Positions 51,426 to 59,680 of a DNA stretch of 64,000 nucleotides are shown piece by piece. The stretch comes from CAZYBO01 sp964645205 (GTDB taxonomy: Bacteria; Pseudomonadota; Alphaproteobacteria; Rickettsiales; SXRF01): assembly GCA_964645205.1 (NCBI GenBank), contig CAZYBO010000003.1, positions 329,893 through 393,892 of the forward strand. Reading direction: 5' to 3'. Below the pieces are notes generated by a model, which saw nothing but the letters and a program-made list of their open reading frames with translations, did no database searches and was not told where the DNA came from. Position numbers and translations under genes: made by a program. Positions within the stretch are counted from its first letter, which is position 1. Each line of letters opens with the position of its first letter.

Positions 51426-51824
51426 TTATACTCTCCGGCGTTTCGGCGGGCGGCAGCCGTTATGCGGCACCGGCGTAATATCTTTAATCGAGGTGATGGT
51501 GAAACCCACCGCTTGCAGCGCACGCAGTGCAGACTCGCGGCCAGCGCCGGGGCCTTTCACTTCGACGGCTACGGTTTTCATGCCGTGTTCCTGCGCCTTG
51601 CGGCCTGCATCTTCAGCAGTGACCTGCGCGGCATACGGGGTCGATTTGCGCGAGCCCTTGAAGCCGTGGCGACCGGCCGACGACCAGGACACGGTATTGC
51701 CCTGCATGTCGGTGATGGTGACGATGGTGTTGTTGAAAGACGCGTTCACATGCGCAACACCCGTGCTGATGTTTTTGCGCTCGCGCTTTTTAATTCTTGC
51801 AGCACCTGCTTCGTTTGCAGCCAT
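51426..51824 (-). CDS. rpsK: 30S ribosomal protein S11
   Basis: This 132-residue protein has N-I-S-T-G-V-A-H-V-N-A-S-F-N-N-T-I-V and ends C-R-P-P-K-R-R-R-V, as S11 does. Start taken at ATG 51824 with AAGGAAG upstream; a TTG two codons earlier is unlikely. S11 is part of the platform of the small subunit. Confidence 0.97.
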   Translation of the reverse strand: MAANEAGAARIKKRERKNISTGVAHVNASFNNTIVTITDMQGNTVSWSSAGRHGFKGSRKSTPYAAQVTAEDAGRKAQEHGMKTVAVEVKGPGAGRESALRALQAVGFTITSIKDITPVPHNGCRPPKRRRV

Positions 51825-51882
51825 TCTCAACTTCCTTTTTTCCTGATCATTCCCACGACGGCGGGAATGTATTTCTCAACAA

Positions 51883-52260
51883 TTATTTGGTCACCATTTT
51901 CTTGCCGGCAATCGCCTTCGCCTTGCCCTTGCGGGTGCGGGCGTTGGTGTGCGTACGCTGACCGCGCACAGGCAACTTCTTGCGATGACGCAGGCCACGA
52001 TAGCAGCCGAGATCGACGAGGCGCTTAATGTTCATGGACACTTCGCGGCGCAGATCGCCTTCCACCATATAATCACGGTCGATGATTTCGCGGATGCGGA
52101 TCACTTCCGATTCCGCGAGCTGGTGCACGCGCTTTTCCGGCGAGAGCCCTGCCTTCTCACAAATCTCTGCCGACTTCACATGCCCAATGCCGTGAATGTA
52201 GGTGAGTGCGATGTCGAGCCTCTTGGCCGATGGAATATTTACGCCTGCAATACGAGCCAC
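51883..52260 (-). CDS. rpsM: 30S ribosomal protein S13
   Basis: This 125-residue protein begins M-A-R-I-A-G-V-N-I-P and carries Y-R-G-L-R-H-R-K-K-L-P-V-R-G-Q-R-T-H-T-N-A-R-T-R-K-G with the basic tail. It sits in the head of the small subunit. It is 79 bases after adk; rpmJ is not found between them. Confidence 0.97.
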   Translation of the reverse strand: MARIAGVNIPSAKRLDIALTYIHGIGHVKSAEICEKAGLSPEKRVHQLAESEVIRIREIIDRDYMVEGDLRREVSMNIKRLVDLGCYRGLRHRKKLPVRGQRTHTNARTRKGKAKAIAGKKMVTK

Positions 52261-52339
52261 AAAAAACCTCTAAATTATATACAGTTACACTATTGTCATG
52301 CTACGAGGAGCGGAGATGATAGGGATATTTATGCTTCCG

Positions 52340-53011
52340 TCAACCTTTTTCCGCAGCTTTTTTACACTCCGCGAGCAGTTTATTAATCTGCCGCGTAACC
52401 TCTTCAATATCCGCCATACCATCCACGGACGCCAGCACGCCGCGGTCGCGATAATACGGCAATAGCGGGGCGGTTTGCTTATGGTAGCCTTCCAGCCGTT
52501 TGGTGACGGTTTCGGCATTGTCGTCCGCGCGGCGGGAAAACTCCGTGCCGCCGCAGGCGTCGCATACGCCGGGCTTGGCAGTCTGCTTGAAGCTATCGTG
52601 GTAGCCGGCGCCGCATTTGGCGCAGGAAAAACGGCCTACGATGCGTTCCACCAGCAACTTATCGTCCACTTTCAGTTCAATGACGCACTCGATCGCGGCA
52701 TCTTCGTTTTCGAGCATCGCGTCGAGCGCTTCCGCCTGCCCTACCGTGCGCGGAAATCCGTCGAGGATAAATCCGTTCATGCAATCGGGCGACATGATGC
52801 GGTTGCGGATGAGCTTGATCATCACATCGTCGGGCACGAGCTGGCCGCTGGACATGATGTCCTGAACCTGTTTTCCGAGCGGAGAGCCAGAGGTGACGGA
52901 CGCGCGTAGCATATCGCCGCTGGACAGCTTGGCGACACCGAGTTTCACCTGAAGATATTCTGCCTGCGTGCCCTTGCCTGCACCGGGAGGGCCTAATAAA
53001 ATCAAGTTCAT
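52340..53011 (-). CDS. adk: Adenylate kinase
   Basis: This 223-residue kinase begins M-N-L-I-L-L-G-P-P-G-A-G-K-G-T-Q (P-loop). The LID domain holds four cysteines (C-A-K-C and C-D-A-C), so it is the zinc-binding LID type. It interconverts AMP, ADP and ATP. ATG 53011 overlaps the secY stop (ATGA); longer frames would run inside secY. The secY-adk order is conserved. Confidence 0.96.
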   Translation of the reverse strand: MNLILLGPPGAGKGTQAEYLQVKLGVAKLSSGDMLRASVTSGSPLGKQVQDIMSSGQLVPDDVMIKLIRNRIMSPDCMNGFILDGFPRTVGQAEALDAMLENEDAAIECVIELKVDDKLLVERIVGRFSCAKCGAGYHDSFKQTAKPGVCDACGGTEFSRRADDNAETVTKRLEGYHKQTAPLLPYYRDRGVLASVDGMADIEEVTRQINKLLAECKKAAEKG

Positions 53012-54348
53012 TTGAATTTCCCTTTCAAGCGCGCTTTCTTGATAAGACCTTCGTATTGGTGCGCGAACAGATGCGACTGCACCTGCGTCACGAAATCGAT
53101 CGTCACGTTGACCACGATGAGAAGACCCGTTCCGCCGAGCTGGAACGGCACCGAATATTTCGCGATGAACAATTCCGGCGCCACGCACACGATCGACAGG
53201 TAAATCGCTCCCACAGCGGTTAAGCGCGTGAGCACATAATCAAGGTAATCGGCTGTCTGCTGGCCGGGACGGATGCCCGCTACGAAGCCGCCGTTTTTCT
53301 TGAGGTTATCTGCGGTTTCCGCCGGATTGAATACGATGGATGTGTAGAAGAAGCAGAAAAACACGATCAAGCTGACATACATGATGATGTAAAGCGGCTC
53401 GCCATGCGCGAGATAGGCGCTGATCGTCTGCAATATTCCGGTTCCGCCCGTATTGAAGCTGGCGATGGTCAGCGGAAACAGCAGTAGCGAGCTGGCGAAA
53501 ATGGGCGGGATTACACCCGACGTATTCAGCTTGATCGGCATGTGGGTGCTTTCGCCGCCGAACATTTTATTCCCCATCTGGCGTTTGGGATACTGCACGA
53601 TAATGCGGCGCTGGGCACGCTCGAAAAATACGATCATCGCAATCAACCCGAGCACCGCAATGATGATGAACATGATCATCAGTGTCGACAGCACGCCGGT
53701 TCGCCCCAATTCCAGCGTCTTGCCGATAGCGTCGGGAAGGCTGGCGACGATGCCGGTGAAGATGATGAGCGAGATGCCGTTGCCAATGCCGCGCGCGGTG
53801 ATCTGCTCACCGAGCCACATTAGGAACATCGTGCCGCCGGTCAGCGTAACGGTGGTGGTAAATAAGAAAAATGCGCCAGGATCGATCACCGCCGAACCGC
53901 GCGAGCCGGTCATGCCTTCTAAGCCCACAGCTATGCCGTACCCCTGAAACGCAGCGAGGAATACCGTGCCAAAGCGCGTATACTGGTTGATTTTGCGACG
54001 CCCCGCCTCGCCTTCTTTTTTCAGCGCAGCCAACTGAGGCACGGCCACCGTCAACACCTGAATAATGATCGACGCGGAGATGTAGGGCATCACGGCGAGG
54101 GCGAAAATCGTCATGCGCGAGAGCGCGCCGCCGGAAAACATGTTGAACACGCCGAGTACGCCGCCACTATGCTTTTCAAAAATTTCCTGAAGGATGTGCG
54201 GATCGATGCCGGGTACGGGGATATAGGTGCCGAGGCGGTAGACGATCAGCGCGCCGAGCACGAACCATAACCGCTTTTTCAACTCCGTGGCGCGGGAAAA
54301 TACCCCGAAATTCATGTTGGCGGCTAGGCGTTCTGCGGCTGAAGTCAT
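53008..54348 (-). CDS. secY: Protein translocase subunit SecY
   Basis: This 446-residue protein has ten membrane helices, with R-L-G-T-Y-I-P-V-P-G-I-D near the start, and the cytoplasmic loop with K-R-Q-M-G-N-K-M. It forms the protein-conducting channel of the inner membrane with SecE and SecG. The spacer to rplO is filled by heptad repeats. Confidence 0.98.
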   Translation of the reverse strand: MTSAAERLAANMNFGVFSRATELKKRLWFVLGALIVYRLGTYIPVPGIDPHILQEIFEKHSGGVLGVFNMFSGGALSRMTIFALAVMPYISASIIIQVLTVAVPQLAALKKEGEAGRRKINQYTRFGTVFLAAFQGYGIAVGLEGMTGSRGSAVIDPGAFFLFTTTVTLTGGTMFLMWLGEQITARGIGNGISLIIFTGIVASLPDAIGKTLELGRTGVLSTLMIMFIIIAVLGLIAMIVFFERAQRRIIVQYPKRQMGNKMFGGESTHMPIKLNTSGVIPPIFASSLLLFPLTIASFNTGGTGILQTISAYLAHGEPLYIIMYVSLIVFFCFFYTSIVFNPAETADNLKKNGGFVAGIRPGQQTADYLDYVLTRLTAVGAIYLSIVCVAPELFIAKYSVPFQLGGTGLLIVVNVTIDFVTQVQSHLFAHQYEGLIKKARLKGKFK

Positions 54349-54360
54349 AGGAAAATACCG

Positions 54361-54425
54361 GTCGTTAGTTGAGATAGTCGTTAGATATAGTCGCTAATCG
54401 GTAAATTGCTACCGCCTATCGGCTA
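54361..54425. repeat. Degenerate heptad array in rplO-secY spacer
   Basis: Read on the minus strand, units beginning TA recur about every seven bases: TAGCCGA, TAGGCGG, TACCGAT, TAGCGAC, TAACGAC (twice), with a few of 6, 8 or 9 bases between. The first unit starts with the rplO stop codon TAG. Confidence 0.6.
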
Positions 54426-54881
54426 TTCGCCCACAACTAATTTTCCACCCGATTTTTCGACGGCGGCCTTGGCTGATTCCGACGCGAACTGCACGTGCAG
54501 AGTAACCTTGGCTTTCAGTTCGCCTTTGGCGAGCAGCTTCACTTCCTTGCTCTGCTTGCGGACAAGACCTGCTGCAACGAGTGCCGCAAGGGTGATGTCC
54601 TTCTTGCCATCGAGAGCACCGGTATCAATCGCTTTCTGGATCGCGCCCGTATTGACGGCGGCGATTTCCTTGCGCGAGTGATTGGTGAAGCCGCGTTTCG
54701 GCAGGCGGCGATGAATTGGCGTCTGACCACCCTCAAAGCCGTTGATGCGTACGCCCGTGCGCGCAGTCTGGCCTTTGCCGCCGCGACCCGAGGTTTTGCC
54801 TTTACCGGAACCGATGCCGCGACCTACGCGCATCCTGCGCTTTTTTGAGCCGGGGTTGTCTTGTAATTCATTGAGCTGCAT
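54423..54881 (-). CDS. rplO: 50S ribosomal protein L15
   Basis: This 152-residue protein starts M-Q-L-N-E-L-Q-D-N-P-G-S and has the Gly/Arg-rich G-R-G-I-G-S-G-K-G-K-T-S-G-R-G-G-K-G segment of L15. Length is slightly above E. coli. It is 11 bases after rpmD. Confidence 0.97.
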   Translation of the reverse strand: MQLNELQDNPGSKKRRMRVGRGIGSGKGKTSGRGGKGQTARTGVRINGFEGGQTPIHRRLPKRGFTNHSRKEIAAVNTGAIQKAIDTGALDGKKDITLAALVAAGLVRKQSKEVKLLAKGELKAKVTLHVQFASESAKAAVEKSGGKLVVGE

Positions 54882-54892
54882 GGTGTACCTTT

Positions 54893-55183
54893 TTACGCTT
54901 TCTCTACGATGACGAGATGTTGCACTTTGCGGATCATCCCGCGAACGGACGGAGTGTCCTCCAGCACGCGCGAACGGTGGCGCTTGTTCAGGCCGAGACC
55001 GATGAGGGTCGAGCGCTGGTCGTGTTTGCGGGCGATCGAGCCCTGAACCTGTGTCACCTTCACCTTGCCTGCGGCAGAGGCTTTAGCGGGCACTGCTTTT
55101 TCTTTTGCTGCCGTTTTAGCGGCGGCGGCTGCGGGTTTGCCGATCTTCTGCTTCACTGCTGCGCTTTTTTCTGTCGTCGGCAT
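54893..55183 (-). CDS. rpmD: 50S ribosomal protein L30 with N-terminal extension
   Basis: The last 57 residues (from about 40: K-V-K-V-T-Q-V-Q-G-S-I-A-R) are L30. They are preceded by about 39 residues rich in Ala and Lys that ordinary L30 lacks. The long start is likely real: ATG 55183 lies five bases after rpsE, and no better start with a ribosome site precedes the core. Confidence 0.92.
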   Translation of the reverse strand: MPTTEKSAAVKQKIGKPAAAAAKTAAKEKAVPAKASAAGKVKVTQVQGSIARKHDQRSTLIGLGLNKRHRSRVLEDTPSVRGMIRKVQHLVIVEKA

Positions 55184-55188
55184 GGTGC

Positions 55189-55773
55189 TTATTCCTTAGC
55201 TGCTGTTTTCTTGTCGTCGCTGCCGGCGCTACCTTCACGGCGTTCGACGATGTCACCCACTTTTTTGCCGCGCTTGGCAGCAACCGCGCGCGGGGAGCGC
55301 ATTTCGCTCAGCGCGTTGAAAGTCGCCTTCAACATGTTGTGCGGGTTGGAGGTACCAACCGATTTTGCCACTACGTCCTGCACGCCGAGCGCTTCAAACA
55401 CAGCGCGCATCGGGCCGCCGGCGATGATGCCGGTACCGGTCGGCGCGGTGCGGATGATGACTTTGCCGGCGCCGTAGCGACCGTAAATATCGTGGTGCAG
55501 GGTGCGGCCTTCGCGCAACGGAATACGCACCATGGATTTCTTGGCGGAGTCCAGCGCCTTGCGCATCGCGTCGGATACTTCCTTCGCCTTACCGGAGCCG
55601 TAGCCGACTTTGCCTTTGCCGTCGCCGACAACGACCAAAGCTGCGAAACCGAAACGGCGACCGCCCTTCACTACTTTCGCGACGCGGTTGATCGAAACCA
55701 GCTTGTCGATCAGTTCGCTGCCTTCTTCGCGGTCCCTGCCCTTGCGCTCTTCGTTGCGTTGCTCACGTGCCAT
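55189..55773 (-). CDS. rpsE: 30S ribosomal protein S5
   Basis: This 194-residue protein contains L-V-S-I-N-R-V-A-K-V-V-K-G-G-R-R-F-G-F and G-K-V-G-Y-G-S-G-K-A-K-E-V, as in S5. It has charged extensions at both ends. S5 contributes to decoding accuracy and mRNA unwinding. Confidence 0.97.
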   Translation of the reverse strand: MAREQRNEERKGRDREEGSELIDKLVSINRVAKVVKGGRRFGFAALVVVGDGKGKVGYGSGKAKEVSDAMRKALDSAKKSMVRIPLREGRTLHHDIYGRYGAGKVIIRTAPTGTGIIAGGPMRAVFEALGVQDVVAKSVGTSNPHNMLKATFNALSEMRSPRAVAAKRGKKVGDIVERREGSAGSDDKKTAAKE

Positions 55774-55794
55774 ATTGCTGTCCTAACCTTGAAA

Positions 55795-56166
55795 TTAAAA
55801 TGAAAGCCCGTGTTCACGCGCGGCATCCGCCAGCGCTTTCACGCGGCCATGGAACAGATACCCGCCGCGGTCGAACACGACTTCTTTTACTTTTACGTCC
55901 TTCGCCTTTTTAGCGATCAGCTCGCCGACGGACTTCGCCGCTTCCACCGTGCAGGTAGATTTGATCTTGCCCTTGATTTCCTTGTCGAGCGAGGAAGCTG
56001 CAGCCAACGTCTGGCCTTTGCTGTCGTCGATCAGCTGAGCATAGATATGCTGCCCGGAACGGAATACGGAAAGACGAACGCGACCCACCGCTTTTTTGCG
56101 GATGGCGGTGCGGGTACGCTTCTGGCGCCTGTCGAACAGGAATTTCGATTTGACTGACTGCGTCAT
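55795..56166 (-). CDS. rplR: 50S ribosomal protein L18
   Basis: This 123-residue protein matches L18, with V-F-R-S-G-Q-H-I-Y-A-Q-L-I-D-D and the end V-V-F-D-R-G-G-Y-L-F-H-G-R-V-K-A-L-A-D-A-A-R. It binds 5S rRNA together with L5 and L25. Confidence 0.97.
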   Translation of the reverse strand: MTQSVKSKFLFDRRQKRTRTAIRKKAVGRVRLSVFRSGQHIYAQLIDDSKGQTLAAASSLDKEIKGKIKSTCTVEAAKSVGELIAKKAKDVKVKEVVFDRGGYLFHGRVKALADAAREHGLSF

Positions 56167-56167
56167 A

Positions 56168-56701
56168 TTACTTCTTCTTTCCTTCTTTCATACGGACATA
56201 TTCGTTTTCGTAACGGATACCCTTGCCCTTGTACGGCTCAGGCTTACGCAGTGCGCGGATTTCCGCGGAAACCTGACCGACCAGACGCTTGTCGAAACCA
56301 GATACGGAAAGCAAGGTCGGCTTTTCACATACGATTGAGATACCGGCGGGAATCGCGTATTTGATTTCGTGGGAAAAACCCAGCGCGATGGTCAGGTAAT
56401 TCTTATCAGCAGCGGCGCGGAAACCGACGCCCTGAATTTCCATCTTCACGGTGAAGCCCTTGGACACGCCTTCGACCATACCGTTGATCTGGTTGCGATA
56501 CGTGCCCCACATTGCGCGGGCGCGGGCGGTTTTGTTGATGGGAAGCACCCATACCTTGCCGTCTTTCACTTCCACTTTCACTTCCGGGGCGACCGACGTT
56601 TTCAGTTCGCCTTTGCCGCCTTTGATCGCGACATCAAGGCCGTTAACCGTAACGGTGACACCGGACGGGATAGCAACGGGCTGTTTTCCTACACGTGACA
56701 T
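56168..56701 (-). CDS. rplF: 50S ribosomal protein L6
   Basis: This 177-residue protein starts M-S-R-V-G-K-Q-P-V-A-I-P and ends with P-E-P-Y-K-G-K-G-I-R-Y-E, as L6 does. One base separates it from rplR. Confidence 0.97.
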   Translation of the reverse strand: MSRVGKQPVAIPSGVTVTVNGLDVAIKGGKGELKTSVAPEVKVEVKDGKVWVLPINKTARARAMWGTYRNQINGMVEGVSKGFTVKMEIQGVGFRAAADKNYLTIALGFSHEIKYAIPAGISIVCEKPTLLSVSGFDKRLVGQVSAEIRALRKPEPYKGKGIRYENEYVRMKEGKKK

Positions 56702-56712
56702 AATCTATAATC

Positions 56713-57108
56713 CTAAAATACGCTGCACAGCACTTCGCCGCCGACATTGGCGATACGCGCATCGAAATCCGACATCACACCTTTAGAGGTGGAAAGGATA
56801 GCGATGCCGAGACCGTTGTAATATTTCGGCAGCTTGGAGATTTCACAATACACGCGGCGGCCGGGCTTGGAGATCATTTCGATTTCCTTGATCACCTTCT
56901 CGCCTTCGTGATATTTCAGTTCAATTTCAAACTCGGTTTTACCGCCGTCTACTTCTTTTTTGTAGCCGTTGATATAGCCCTCGTTCTTCAGCACTTCGAG
57001 TACGTTGCCCAGCAGCTTGGAGGCCTGGCAACGCACGGTTCCGAGGCGAGCCTGTTGCCCGTTTCGGATCTGCGCCATCATATCGGCAAGACGAAAATTC
57101 ATCGACAT
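56713..57108 (-). CDS. rpsH: 30S ribosomal protein S8
   Basis: This 131-residue protein has D-M-M-A-Q-I-R-N-G-Q and the C-terminal I-L-S-T-S-K-G-V-M-S-D of S8. It organises the central domain of 16S rRNA and in other bacteria represses its own operon. Confidence 0.97.
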   Translation of the reverse strand: MSMNFRLADMMAQIRNGQQARLGTVRCQASKLLGNVLEVLKNEGYINGYKKEVDGGKTEFEIELKYHEGEKVIKEIEMISKPGRRVYCEISKLPKYYNGLGIAILSTSKGVMSDFDARIANVGGEVLCSVF

Positions 57109-57117
57109 AGTGCGCTC

Positions 57118-57423
57118 CTACCAGCTTGCCTTGGTGAGGCCGGGAAGTTTCCCGAACGAACCAAGTTCGCGCAGCTTGATGCGCGAGAGTTTGAATTTAC
57201 GGTATACGCCGCGTGCGCGTCCGGTCAGTTCGCAACGGTTACGGTGACGGGTGGACGAGCTGTTGCGCGGGAGCGCCGCCAGCTTCATCGTCGCCTGCAT
57301 GCGGTCTTCGAACGACGTTTCGCGGTTCATGATGATCGCTTTCAGCGCAGCGCGTTTGCCTGCAGCTTTCTTGATCATGCTTGCGCGGCGGTTGTTTTTA
57401 TTTATCGAGCTCAGTTTAGCCAC
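57118..57423 (-). CDS. rpsN: 30S ribosomal protein S14
   Basis: This 101-residue protein is the long, zinc-free S14 type: the C-x-x-C pairs are absent, and R-N-R-C-E-L-T-G-R-A-R-G-V-Y-R-K-F and the terminal G-L-T-K-A-S-W are present. Confidence 0.97.
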   Translation of the reverse strand: MAKLSSINKNNRRASMIKKAAGKRAALKAIIMNRETSFEDRMQATMKLAALPRNSSSTRHRNRCELTGRARGVYRKFKLSRIKLRELGSFGKLPGLTKASW

Positions 57424-57435
57424 AATCTATTCTCC

Positions 57436-58014
57436 CTATTTAACAAAAGGCATCTGGAAGCCGGCCAGCAAAGCCTTCGCTTCTTCATCCGTTTTAGCGG
57501 TGGTCACGATGATGATGTCCATGCCGCGGATCTGGTCGATTTTATCGTAGTTAATTTCCGGGAACACGATCTGTTCCTTCAGGCCGAGCGCGTAATTGCC
57601 GCGGCCGTCGAAGCTCTTGCCCGGCACACCGCGGAAGTCGCGTACGCGCGGCAGGGCGGTGTTGATCAGGCGATCCAGAAACTCGTACATACGCTGTTTA
57701 CGCAGCGTCACTTTGCAGCCGATGGCAAGGCCTTCGCGCAGTTTGAAACCGGCGATAGCTTTCTTCGACTTGGTGATGACGGCCTTCTGGCCCGTGATGA
57801 GGCCGAGTTCGTTCACGGCAGCCTGAATGATCTTGCTGTCGTTTACGGTTTCGCCCACGCCCATATTGATGACGATCTTATCGAGCTTGGGAATCTGCAT
57901 CGGGTTCTTGTAGTTGAATTGCTTCTGCATGGCAGCGCGCAATTCCTTATCGTACACCGTCTGCAGGCGCGGCGTGTAGCCGGACTCTTTTTTTGCTGCG
58001 GATGTTTTAGCCAT
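57436..58014 (-). CDS. rplE: 50S ribosomal protein L5
   Basis: This 192-residue protein has P-K-L-D-K-I-V-I-N-M-G-V-G-E and the terminal T-T-A-K-T-D-E-E-A-K-A-L-L of L5, with about ten extra residues at the N-terminus. It binds 5S rRNA. It overlaps the end of rplX by eight bases. Confidence 0.97.
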   Translation of the reverse strand: MAKTSAAKKESGYTPRLQTVYDKELRAAMQKQFNYKNPMQIPKLDKIVINMGVGETVNDSKIIQAAVNELGLITGQKAVITKSKKAIAGFKLREGLAIGCKVTLRKQRMYEFLDRLINTALPRVRDFRGVPGKSFDGRGNYALGLKEQIVFPEINYDKIDQIRGMDIIIVTTAKTDEEAKALLAGFQMPFVK

Positions 58015-58330
58015 TGATCACCTCACCGGAACGGCGTGCGACGCGCACCTTGGTTCCATCTTCTAATTTTTTATAGCCCACGCGAGTTGCCTTGCCGCCC
58101 TTCGGGTCGATGAGCGCAACGTTGGACACGTGCAGCGACGCTTCTTTTTCGATCATCCCGCCTGCGCTGGTGGCCGACGGTTTCTGGTGGCGCTTCACCT
58201 TGTTGACGCCTGCCACGATCACGCGGCGATCATCGGGAATCACTTTCACGATTTCGCCTTTCTTGCCTTTGTCTTTACCGGCAAGCACGATCACCTGGTC
58301 GCCTTTTTTCACTTTCAGTTTATTTGCCAT
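58007..58330 (-). CDS. rplX: 50S ribosomal protein L24
   Basis: This 107-residue protein has K-K-G-D-Q-V-I-V-L-A-G-K-D-K-G-K-K-G-E (KOW motif) and I-D-P-K-G-G-K-A-T-R-V-G. L24 starts large-subunit assembly. Confidence 0.97.
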   Translation of the reverse strand: MANKLKVKKGDQVIVLAGKDKGKKGEIVKVIPDDRRVIVAGVNKVKRHQKPSATSAGGMIEKEASLHVSNVALIDPKGGKATRVGYKKLEDGTKVRVARRSGEVING

Positions 58331-58344
58331 AACCTTCTCTTTTC

Positions 58345-58713
58345 CTACAATACTTCAGGCGCGAGCGATACGATCTTCATGAACTGCTTCGCGCGGAGTT
58401 CGCGGGTCACAGGGCCGAAGATACGGGTACCGATCGGTTCGTTCTGCTTGCTGATCAACACGGCCGCGTTCTTGTCGAAGCGGATGGTGCTGCCGTCGGG
58501 ACGGTGAATGTCGCGGCGGGTGCGCACGATAACTGCGCGATGCACTTCACCTTTTTTCACCTTGCCGCGCGGAATCGCTTCCTTGATGGACACGACGATG
58601 ATGTCGCCCACGCTCGCGAATTTACGCTTCGATCCGCCGATGACCTTGATGCACATCACGCGACGCGCACCGGAATTATCGGCTACTTCGAGGTTCGATT
58701 GTTGTTGAATCAT
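58345..58713 (-). CDS. rplN: 50S ribosomal protein L14
   Basis: This 122-residue protein has M-I-Q-Q-Q-S-N-L-E-V-A-D-N-S-G-A-R and the central R-G-K-V-K-K-G-E-V-H-R-A-V-I-V-R-T of L14. Its leader includes a heptad array whose TTAGG units could serve as ribosome site. Confidence 0.97.
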   Translation of the reverse strand: MIQQQSNLEVADNSGARRVMCIKVIGGSKRKFASVGDIIVVSIKEAIPRGKVKKGEVHRAVIVRTRRDIHRPDGSTIRFDKNAAVLISKQNEPIGTRIFGPVTRELRAKQFMKIVSLAPEVL

Positions 58714-58723
58714 ATATTTATTC

Positions 58724-58744
58724 CCTAATACCTAATGCCTTATG
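58724..58744. repeat. Three heptads in rpsQ-rplN spacer
   Basis: CCTAATA, CCTAATG and CCTTATG follow each other without gaps, running into the rpsQ stop. The first two units resemble those before rsmB, 22 kb away. Confidence 0.6.
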
Positions 58745-58973
58745 CTTCGTAGACGACCTGCCAGCGCTTGCTCTTCGAGATCGGTGCCGACTCGATGATC
58801 TGGACGGTGTCGCCTACCTTGAAGCGATTTTCCTCATCGTGCGCGGCATATTTCTTCGAGCGCTGAATCGTTTTCTTGTAAATCGGGTGCGACACGCGGC
58901 GATCAACGCGCACGGTGACCGTCTTTTCGTTTTTGTCGCTTACCACGACCCCTTGCAGTACACGCCTTGGCAT
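58740..58973 (-). CDS. rpsQ: 30S ribosomal protein S17
   Basis: This 77-residue protein has G-V-V-V-S-D-K-N-E-K-T-V-T-V-R-V-D-R-R and P-I-S-K-S-K-R-W-Q-V-V, as S17. It is three bases after rpmC. Confidence 0.97.
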   Translation of the reverse strand: MPRRVLQGVVVSDKNEKTVTVRVDRRVSHPIYKKTIQRSKKYAAHDEENRFKVGDTVQIIESAPISKSKRWQVVYEA

Positions 58974-58976
58974 GGT

Positions 58977-59234
58977 TTATCCCTTCTTCGTTTTTTTAGC
59001 GGCGGGCTTTTTAGCCGCGGCCGGTTTCTTTGCCTTGGGCGCAACGGCACCCGGTTTTTCGGAGAGCAGCGTCTTGACGCGCGCGATGGTCTTGCGCACT
59101 TCCTTGACGCGGCCTTTGTTTTCCAGCGCGCCGGTGGCGGCTTGGAAGCGGAGGTTGAACTGTTCCTTTTTCAGGGACAGTACCATTTCGGCAAGCTCCT
59201 CTTTGCTTTTTGCGCGAAGTTCAGTTGCTTTCAT
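58977..59234 (-). CDS. rpmC: 50S ribosomal protein L29 with C-terminal extension
   Basis: The first 62 residues are the two-helix L29 (E-L-R-A-K-S-K-E-E-L and R-K-T-I-A-R-V-K-T-L-L). They are followed by a tail of about 20 residues made of Ala, Lys and Pro. L29 sits at the polypeptide exit tunnel. Confidence 0.95.
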   Translation of the reverse strand: MKATELRAKSKEELAEMVLSLKKEQFNLRFQAATGALENKGRVKEVRKTIARVKTLLSEKPGAVAPKAKKPAAAKKPAAKKTKKG

Positions 59235-59236
59235 AA

Positions 59237-59656
59237 TTATTCTCCTTCCGCCAGACGAGCGACGAATTTGGTCTTGATCGGCAATTTGGCCGATGCACGA
59301 TCGAACGCTTCGCGGGCGACTGCCTCGGGAATGCCGTCCACTTCAAACAAAATGCGACCCGGTTCTACGCGTGCAGCCCAGAATTCTACCGAACCCTTAC
59401 CCGAGCCCATGCGCACTTCTGCGGGCTTGCGGGTGATCGGCAGATCGGGGAACACGCGGATCCACATACGGCCGACGCGCTTCACATGGCGCGAAATCGC
59501 ACGGCGAGCCGCTTCGATCTGACGCGCGGTGATGCGTTCCGGCTGCATGGCTTTCAGGCCATATTCGCCGAAATTGAGCGTATAACCACCCTTCGCATTG
59601 CCACGGATGCGGCCTTTATGCGCCTTGCGGAACTTCGTTTTCTTAGGACTCATCAT
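59237..59656 (-). CDS. rplP: 50S ribosomal protein L16
   Basis: This 139-residue protein begins M-S-P-K-K-T-K-F-R-K-A-H-K-G-R and has R-M-G-S-G-K-G-S-V-E-F-W-A-A-R. Two adjacent ATG codons make the first residue ambiguous by one. Two bases separate it from rpmC. Confidence 0.97.
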   Translation of the reverse strand: MMSPKKTKFRKAHKGRIRGNAKGGYTLNFGEYGLKAMQPERITARQIEAARRAISRHVKRVGRMWIRVFPDLPITRKPAEVRMGSGKGSVEFWAARVEPGRILFEVDGIPEAVAREAFDRASAKLPIKTKFVARLAEGE

Positions 59657-59680
59657 ATAATTAGTCGCCCATTATCCAGT

